Part shown: positions 58,372 through 64,000 of the stretch, piece by piece
Layout: the number at the start of each line of letters is the position of its first letter
Numbering within the stretch: the first letter of the stretch is position 1
Assembly: GCF_001685415.1 (NCBI RefSeq)
Contig: NZ_CP014989.1
Span: 806,001 to 870,000, forward strand
Source: Serinicoccus hydrothermalis
GTDB lineage: Bacteria; Actinomycetota; Actinomycetes; Actinomycetales; Dermatophilaceae
Direction of reading: 5' to 3'
Length of the DNA: 64,000 nt
Position numbers and translations under genes: made by a program
The notes under the pieces: model-generated
The model's database searches: none
Seen by the model: the letters and a program-made list of their open reading frames with translations, nothing else
What the model was told of the DNA's origin: nothing

Positions 58372-59535
58372 TCAGCGGCACAGCAGGCTGGCCGGGCGCA
58401 CCGCCTGGTGCCCGAACCGGGCGACCGCCCGGTCGGCGGCCCGCTCGGCCTCGCGCCAGCCCCGCTCGGGCTCGTCCAGCCTGCCCTGGACCAGGGTCTG
58501 CCCGACCTCGGTGATGCCCTCCACCCGCACCCCGAGCATGCGGATCCGGGCACGCTGCAGGCCCAGCGCGGCGTACAGCGAACAGGCGGTGCCGTGCACC
58601 TCCCGGGTGACGTCGGTGGGGACGGCGACGGTGCGGGACCGGGTGATGGTGGTGAAGTCGGAGAAGCGCACGGTCAGCACCACGGTGCGGCCCAGCACCC
58701 CGGCGTGACGCATGCGGCTGGCCGTGCGTTCGGCGAGGTGCAGCAGCTGCCGACGGACGAGGTCGGGATCGTCCACGTCATGGCTGAACGTCTCCGAGGA
58801 CCCGACGCTGCGCTCCCGGCGCTGCGGCACGACCGGGTCCTCGTCGATCCCCCAGGCCAGGGTGTGCAGCCGCGCGGCGGACTGCTCGCCGAAGGCGCGG
58901 CGCAACGTCGTCAGGGGCACGTGGGCCAGCTGGGCCACCGTGTGCAGACCCAACCGGTGCAGCTCGGCCTCGGTGGCCTCCCCCACCCCCCACAGGGCAC
59001 CCACCGGCATCGGGTGCAGGAAGGGGACGACGTCCTCCCGGGCGACCATCCTCATGCCGTCCGGCTTGGCCGCCCGGGAGGCCATCTTGGCGACGGCCTT
59101 GGAGGGAGCGGCGCCGACCGAGCAGGTGATCCCCTGCTCGTCGGCCACGGTGTCGCGGATCCAGCGACCGATGGCCTCGGGCCCGGCCCAGCGCCGCCCG
59201 GTCGCGGAGAGGTCGAGGAAGGCCTCCTCCATCGAGACCGGTTCGACCTGGGGGGTGACCTCGGCGAAGATCGCCATCACCGCCTCGGAGACACGGGCAT
59301 AGCTGTCCGGGTCGGGCCGGACCACGACCAGGGGCGGGCACAGCCGGCGCGCGGTGGCCATGGGGATGCCGGACCGCACGCCGTAGGCCCGGGCCTCGTA
59401 GGTCGCCGCGAGCACCACGCTGCGCCAGCCTCCGCCGACCACCACCGGCAGGCCGCGCAGGTCCGGTCTCTCCAGCAGCGAGACCGCCGCGTAGAAGGCG
59501 TCCATGTCGACGTGCATCACCCACCCGCGGCTCAC
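58372..59535 (-). CDS. dinB: Y-family DNA polymerase IV (DinB), atypical metal dyad
   Basis: The 387-residue polymerase has HVDMDAFYAAVS with the first catalytic Asp, and YEARAYGVRSGIPMATA. The second catalytic motif, normally S-x-DEAFLD, reads SMEEAFLD, so the first acid of the Asp-Glu dyad is Glu. TCSVGAAPSKAVAKMAS and the helix-hairpin-helix region LWGVGEATEAEL follow, then the little-finger domain. There is no C-terminal beta-clamp motif that I can recognise. GTG at 59535 overlaps the dnaE2 stop (GTGA), so it is coupled to dnaE2. It probably helps bypass damaged DNA bases. Confidence 0.88.
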   Translation of the reverse strand: MSRGWVMHVDMDAFYAAVSLLERPDLRGLPVVVGGGWRSVVLAATYEARAYGVRSGIPMATARRLCPPLVVVRPDPDSYARVSEAVMAIFAEVTPQVEPVSMEEAFLDLSATGRRWAGPEAIGRWIRDTVADEQGITCSVGAAPSKAVAKMASRAAKPDGMRMVAREDVVPFLHPMPVGALWGVGEATEAELHRLGLHTVAQLAHVPLTTLRRAFGEQSAARLHTLAWGIDEDPVVPQRRERSVGSSETFSHDVDDPDLVRRQLLHLAERTASRMRHAGVLGRTVVLTVRFSDFTTITRSRTVAVPTDVTREVHGTACSLYAALGLQRARIRMLGVRVEGITEVGQTLVQGRLDEPERGWREAERAADRAVARFGHQAVRPASLLCR

Positions 59536-62500
59536 CACCCGGAGCTCCCCGGGCTGGAGTGCCACAGCTTGGTGCCCGGCTGCCGGGTCGCCTCACCCGC
59601 GGGCGCCACGTCGGCATACGGCGACTGGGCGAAGCCGGAGGCGTGCAGCAGCACCCGGCGGCCCGCCGGGGCACCGGCCTGCTCCGAGGCCCGCCGCGAG
59701 GCGTCCTCCGCCTCCTGCGCCACCAGGCGCGCGGTCCGCTCGGCCTGCTCCATCGCCTCGAGCGCCGCGGCGCGACCACCGAGCTCCCAGGCCTGGGCGA
59801 CCTCACCCAGCTCCCAGGCCGCGGTCGCCCTGATCGACACCCCGCGCGGACCGGTGCGGCGCACCACACCACGCACCATGAGCAGCCAGGAGTGGAACAC
59901 GGTCGCGGCGTAGGGACCCTGGACGTCCTCGAAGAAGGTGGCGTCCGCCGGTCCGCTGCCGTCGTCCACGGTGAGGAAGACCACCCGCCTCCCGGACCGC
60001 ACCGGCGGGGTCTGGGTCGCCACCTTGGCACCGGCCACGAGCACCTCGGCACCGCCGCGGTAGGAGAGCAGGTCCCGGGACCGGGTCACCCCGAGGTCGG
60101 CCAGCATCGGGCCGAAACCGGCCACCACGTGCTGGCTGACGTCCATGCCGAGCACCTCCAGCTCGGCCCGCAACTGCTCGGACTCGCTCATCTCCGGCAG
60201 GCCGCTGCCGACGAGCGGTGCGGGGTCGTCACCGAGCTGCAGCGTCAGCTGCGTGGTCGCGGCGGCGGAGGCCTGGTGCCAGGACCGGCGCCCGACCGCC
60301 TGGTCCTCCGCCCGCGCGGCCACCTCGCCGGCCCCGAGGGTGGGGGCGGTCCGGAGGCGTCCGGAGCCGGTCCGGCCGCGGCCGCTGCCGGCGTGACGCG
60401 ACCAGCGCTCCAGGTCGCGGACGTGCAGCATGAGGTCGCGCCGGGTCAGCCCGGCCCGGCCGGCGCCTGCTCCGCCCCGGGCCCCGGGACGTGCGGGGCG
60501 GGGGGTGCGCCGACCGACCCGGTGCAGCTCGTCCAGCCCTCCGGCCAGCACCAGCCGTTCGGCCGTCGGGCGGCTGGGGCGGGCCCGGTGCCACAGGTCG
60601 GACAGGGAGTCGTAGGGCTGGCCGGCGACGATCCTCGCGACCTCGTCCTCGCTGATGCCCTTGACGTCGGACAGGGACAGCCGGATGCCGTACCCACCTG
60701 CCCGGCGCTCGACCAGCCCCATCACCGCGTCGACCCGGTCGGGGGTCCGTCGCACCGTGCCCTGAGCCGTGGGTGACCGGTCCACGGCGGCGAGGAAGCC
60801 GTCGGGCACACCGGACCCGGATCCGGGCCTGCTGCCGGGCGCAGAGGGGTCGCCGTCCGCCCCGCGCGGGTCCACCCGCTCGACCCGGTAGGTCGCGCCC
60901 GAGGCGTTGACGTCGAGCCCGAGCACGTGGACCCCCATGGTCCTGGCCTCGTCCAGGATGAGCCGCTTGGGGTACATCCCCGGGTCGTGGGTGAGGACAC
61001 CGGCGAGGAAGGCCGCCGTGTGATGCGTCTTGAGCCAGGCCGACTGGTAGGTCGGGAGCGCGAAGGCCGCGGCGTGCGCCTTGCAGAAGCCGAAGGAGGC
61101 GAAGGCGGCCAGCACCTCCCAGATCCGGTCCACCTCGTCCGGGCGGTAGCCCCGTGCCGTGGCCGCCGCACGCCACCACATCTCCACCTCCTGCTGCCCC
61201 GCCGGGCTGCCCATCGCCCGGCGCACCTCGTCGGCCTGGGCCAGCGTCACGCCGGTGGTCTCGGCGACGATCTGCAGCACCTGCTCGTGGAAGACCACCA
61301 CCCCGCACGTCTGCTCCAGGTAGGGCACCAGGCTGGGGTGGAGGTACTCCGGCTCCCCCCACCCCTGACGTGCGTGGAGGAAGGGCCGGATCATGTCGGA
61401 CTTGACCGGGCCGGGGCGGAAGAGCGAGATGTCGATGATGATGTCGGCGAAGTTCTCGGGCGCGAACTTGCCGACCAGCTCCCGCTGCCCGGGCGACTCG
61501 ATCTGGAAGCAGCCGAGGGTACGGGTGGACTGGATCAGGGCGAAGGTGTCCGGGTCGTCGAGCGGCACCTGGGCCCGGTCGTCCAGGTCGATCCGCGCAC
61601 CGTCGACCCGCTCGACCTCGTCGAGGGCGTGCGTCATCGCCGACTGCATGCGGATGCCCAGCACGTCGAGCTTGAGCAGGCCCAGCTCCTCGACGTCGTC
61701 CTTGTCGAACTGGCTCATCGGGAACCCCAGCCAGCTGGACTCGACCGGGGTGCGGTCGAGCAGCCCGGTGTCGGACAGGACCACCCCGCACGGGTGCATC
61801 GCGATGTGCCGGGGCAGGCCGTCCAGCGACTCCACCAGCTCCATGAGCAGCTGCATCCTGGGGGCGTCCAGCCCCTGACGGCGCAGCTCGGGGAGGTCAC
61901 GGATCGCGGCGCGGGCGTCCCGGGCGCGGATGTGCGGGAAGGCCTTGGCGATGACGTCGACCTCCCCCGGCGGCATCCCCAGCGCGGCGGCGACGTCCCG
62001 CACCGCGTGCCGCACCCGGTAGGTCTCGGTCATCGAGACGCAGGTCACGCGTTCGGAGCCGAAGCGTTCCAAGATGCGCTCGTAGAGCTCGGTGCGCCGG
62101 GCGGACTCGACGTCGATGTCGATGTCCGGCAGCTGGGCGCGCAGCGGTGAGCAGAAGCGCTCCATGAGCAGGCCGTGCTCCAGCGGGTCCACGCCGCTGA
62201 TGCCCAGCAGGTAGGTGACCAGGCTCCCGGCCCCCGACCCGCGGGCCGCCACCCGCACGCCCTGCTCCCGGATCAGGTCGCACACCTGGGCGACCGTGAG
62301 GAAGTAGGTCGGGTAGCCCAGCCCGGCGATGACGCCCAGCTCGTCCTCGAGCCGGTCGTGGATCCGGCGCAGGGACGAGGACCCCGTCCCGGGGTAGCGG
62401 GTGGCGACGGCCTGGGTGCAGCGCTCGGTGAGGACCTGGTGCACCTGCCCGACGCCCTGCACCCCCAGCACCTCCGGCTCGGGCAGGTGGACCGCCCCGA

Positions 62501-63599
62501 TGCCGAGGTCGGACCGGGCGTCCTGGTGGCAGGCGGCCGCCAGCTCCAGCGTCTCGCGCAGCAGCTCCTCGGCACGGGCCCCGGGGCCGGCCGCGTGCTC
62601 GAGCTGGCGGGCCAGGCCGTGCATGGCGGAGGTCGTCGCCAGGTGACCGGCGCTGCTGACCCGGTCCAGGTGACGCTCGTCGAGCGCGACCCGCCGTCGG
62701 GCCGCGTCGAGGACGTCGACCACCCGGGCCTGCTCGGGTCGGGCGTGCCGCACCGCGGCCGTGAGCACGGCGGGGACCCCCACCTCCCGGGCCAGCGCCC
62801 AGGACGCCGTGGCGTGCGCCAGGCTGCCCGGCGTGCCGTCGGGTCCTCCGTGGCAGACCACCTCGACCCGCACCGCCCCTGCCGGGAGCAGCCGGACCCA
62901 GGCCAGGAGCAGCTCCCGGGCCCGGTCACGGCGGCGGGCGAGCAGCGCCCTGCCCACGTCGGAGTCCGGACCGAGCAGCAGCACGACCGGAGCCGCCCCG
63001 GCCGTGCCGGCCGCCGCCCGGGCGACCAGCTCGGGGGTGACCCGGGGGACGGAACGCTCCCCCGCCAGGTGGGTCTGGGTGACCAGGCGGCACAGCCTGG
63101 CCCATCCCGCCCCGGCCTCGGCGCCACCCCGCTGACCGCGGGCCAGCAGCACCACCCGCGGCTGCTGGTCGTCGACCAGCGTCCCTCCCTTGACCGGGCT
63201 GCGCGGGCCACGGCGTTCCGGGCGGGCGTCCGGGCCCTCGCCCCACCCACGCCCCGGGGCCACCTGACGCCGGTCCTTCCGCTCCTCGGTCCTGAGCCCG
63301 GTGACGAACGGGCTCCGGGCGACGTCGAGGTGGCCGGCTCGTCCCACCGGCCCGGACGGCGGACCCGCCAGGGCGAGGTCCACCCCCAGCACCGGCGCGA
63401 CCCCGGCCTCGCCGCAGGCACGGACGAAGCGCACCGCGCCGTAGAGGCCGTCACGGTCGGTCAGCGCCAGCGCCGACTGCCCCAGCCCGGCGGCTCGGGC
63501 CACCAGCTCTGCCGGGTGGGACGCGCCGTACCGCATCGAGGCGCTGGAGGCGACGTGCAGATGGACGAAGTCGTCGCCGGCCCGGGTCACCGGGCTCAC
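59532..63599 (-). CDS. dnaE2: Error-prone DNA polymerase III alpha subunit DnaE2
   Basis: The 1355-residue C-family polymerase begins with a PHP domain (VHLHVASSASMRYGASH, LALTDRDGLYGAVRF), longer than usual because of an Arg/Gly-rich insertion near residues 100-145. The polymerase core carries the catalytic PDIDIDVESARR, RGSGAGSLVTYLLGISGVDP and FQIESPGQRELVGKFAPENF. The C-terminus has helix-hairpin-helix and an OB fold (VVFLTVDDGSGPADATFFED). DnaE2 performs mutagenic translesion synthesis after SOS induction, usually with ImuB. GTG at 63599 overlaps the upstream HEPN gene (GTGA) and the stop overlaps dinB. The SOS box, if any, must lie beyond the window. Confidence 0.92.
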   Translation of the reverse strand: MSPVTRAGDDFVHLHVASSASMRYGASHPAELVARAAGLGQSALALTDRDGLYGAVRFVRACGEAGVAPVLGVDLALAGPPSGPVGRAGHLDVARSPFVTGLRTEERKDRRQVAPGRGWGEGPDARPERRGPRSPVKGGTLVDDQQPRVVLLARGQRGGAEAGAGWARLCRLVTQTHLAGERSVPRVTPELVARAAAGTAGAAPVVLLLGPDSDVGRALLARRRDRARELLLAWVRLLPAGAVRVEVVCHGGPDGTPGSLAHATASWALAREVGVPAVLTAAVRHARPEQARVVDVLDAARRRVALDERHLDRVSSAGHLATTSAMHGLARQLEHAAGPGARAEELLRETLELAAACHQDARSDLGIGAVHLPEPEVLGVQGVGQVHQVLTERCTQAVATRYPGTGSSSLRRIHDRLEDELGVIAGLGYPTYFLTVAQVCDLIREQGVRVAARGSGAGSLVTYLLGISGVDPLEHGLLMERFCSPLRAQLPDIDIDVESARRTELYERILERFGSERVTCVSMTETYRVRHAVRDVAAALGMPPGEVDVIAKAFPHIRARDARAAIRDLPELRRQGLDAPRMQLLMELVESLDGLPRHIAMHPCGVVLSDTGLLDRTPVESSWLGFPMSQFDKDDVEELGLLKLDVLGIRMQSAMTHALDEVERVDGARIDLDDRAQVPLDDPDTFALIQSTRTLGCFQIESPGQRELVGKFAPENFADIIIDISLFRPGPVKSDMIRPFLHARQGWGEPEYLHPSLVPYLEQTCGVVVFHEQVLQIVAETTGVTLAQADEVRRAMGSPAGQQEVEMWWRAAATARGYRPDEVDRIWEVLAAFASFGFCKAHAAAFALPTYQSAWLKTHHTAAFLAGVLTHDPGMYPKRLILDEARTMGVHVLGLDVNASGATYRVERVDPRGADGDPSAPGSRPGSGSGVPDGFLAAVDRSPTAQGTVRRTPDRVDAVMGLVERRAGGYGIRLSLSDVKGISEDEVARIVAGQPYDSLSDLWHRARPSRPTAERLVLAGGLDELHRVGRRTPRPARPGARGGAGAGRAGLTRRDLMLHVRDLERWSRHAGSGRGRTGSGRLRTAPTLGAGEVAARAEDQAVGRRSWHQASAAATTQLTLQLGDDPAPLVGSGLPEMSESEQLRAELEVLGMDVSQHVVAGFGPMLADLGVTRSRDLLSYRGGAEVLVAGAKVATQTPPVRSGRRVVFLTVDDGSGPADATFFEDVQGPYAATVFHSWLLMVRGVVRRTGPRGVSIRATAAWELGEVAQAWELGGRAAALEAMEQAERTARLVAQEAEDASRRASEQAGAPAGRRVLLHASGFAQSPYADVAPAGEATRQPGTKLWHSSPGSSGW

Positions 63600-64000
63600 C
63601 CGTGACCCAGCGGGACCAGCTCGGCGTGCACCGGTACCTCGCACGGCAGGTGCAGCGAGGCACGCACCAGCTCCAGGAAGCGCTCCCCCGCCCGGACCAG
63701 GTCGTCGGCGTCCCGCGCGGTGACGGTGACGCTGCCGGCGCCGCGCTCCAGGGCGACCCGCCGCCGACCGGAGGCGGCGAAGAACGCGGCCCACTCGGTC
63801 AGCTCCGGTGCGACCGAGGAAAGCACCTCCCAGACGCTGCGCGGCCGGCTGCGGGGGACCGGCGTCGTGCGGGCGGCCAGCAGCGCCGCCCCGGCCCGCA
63901 GCGCAGCCAGGTGGGCACAGGTGTAGCGCTCGGCCGCGGTGGCGCTGTGGCACGCCTCCAGCAGCACCCCCCGTGATCGTTCCAGCAGGTCCAGCACGGC
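63596..64000 (-). CDS. SAV_6107-type HEPN-domain protein (5' end probably cut)
   Basis: At least 133 residues read to the right edge: LLERSRGVLLEACHSATAAERYTCAH, then LRAGAALLAARTTPVP, then SVWEVLSSVAPELTEWAAFFA. This all-helical pattern is that of SAV_6107-family HEPN proteins, which usually precede dnaE2 in actinomycetes. The only start inside the window is GTG at 63997, three bases from the edge, so the true start may lie outside. It is coupled to dnaE2 by a GTGA overlap. Function unknown; a link to translesion synthesis is suggested by position only. Confidence 0.75.
   Translation of the reverse strand, partial: AVLDLLERSRGVLLEACHSATAAERYTCAHLAALRAGAALLAARTTPVPRSRPRSVWEVLSSVAPELTEWAAFFAASGRRRVALERGAGSVTVTARDADDLVRAGERFLELVRASLHLPCEVPVHAELVPLGHG

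Overview
The window looks like a chromosomal segment of a high-GC actinomycete. GC-ending codons dominate, many starts are GTG, same-strand genes often overlap by ATGA or GTGA, and mycothiol-dependent-type enzymes, a SigK/RskA pair, a DnaE2 polymerase and a SAV_6107-type protein are present. A member of the Intrasporangiaceae or Ornithinimicrobiaceae would fit, but that is inference from gene content. I found no rRNA, tRNA, insertion sequence, prophage or CRISPR array.

Layout. 0-8.6 kb: end of a glutaryl-CoA dehydrogenase gene, then an envelope group (L,D-transpeptidase, TIGR02206 membrane protein, OafA-type acyltransferase with an SGNH domain), a sugar ABC importer, and two small metabolic genes. 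8.6-15.2 kb: SWIM/SNF2 helicase, alpha/beta hydrolase, a DEAD-box RNA helicase behind a three-hairpin leader, and a TIGR03086 protein. 15.2-20.5 kb: betB-betA-betT, converting choline to glycine betaine plus BCCT uptake. 20.8-24.0 kb: icmF, fused isobutyryl-CoA mutase. 24.3-27.7 kb: alpha-glucoside-type ABC importer. 27.8-30.9 kb: DUF1295 protein, eukaryote-type UDP-glucose pyrophosphorylase, metal-receptor-like protein. 30.8-36.5 kb: a cellobiose/beta-glucoside operon (binding protein, two permeases, GH1 beta-glucosidase, LacI regulator) with a perfect LacI-type operator over its predicted promoter. 36.6-46.8 kb: an acyl-CoA degradation cluster with a decayed acyl-CoA ligase, a tandem TetR regulator, nitronate monooxygenase, FadB-like protein, thiolase, acyl-CoA dehydrogenase and aldehyde dehydrogenase. 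46.9-54.6 kb: aroQ, a CrtI-like oxidoreductase, a second DEAD-box helicase, parE, and two small proteins. 54.6-58.2 kb: class F sortase, CHRD protein, rskA, sigK, DUF3040. 58.4-64 kb: dinB, dnaE2 and a HEPN protein, a translesion-synthesis cassette.

How the parts fit. Three sugar importers are encoded without an ATPase, so they probably share one encoded elsewhere. The degradation cluster appears to be one regulon: nearly the same palindrome lies before the TetR gene and before the acyl-CoA dehydrogenase operon. It also shows decay, with three frameshifts and a lost motif residue in the ligase and an Arg in place of the catalytic His in the thiolase. The CHRD-sortase pair has a promoter closely resembling the mycobacterial SigK consensus, beside sigK-rskA.

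The strongest unexplained signal is a DNA word. GCATAC/GTATGC occurs about 52 times by eye on the two strands, in every codon phase and at the cost of rare codons, and accounts for roughly five in six of all ATAC/GTAT. A second recurrent signal is a -10-like hexamer six or seven bases before start codons, suggesting many leaderless transcripts.
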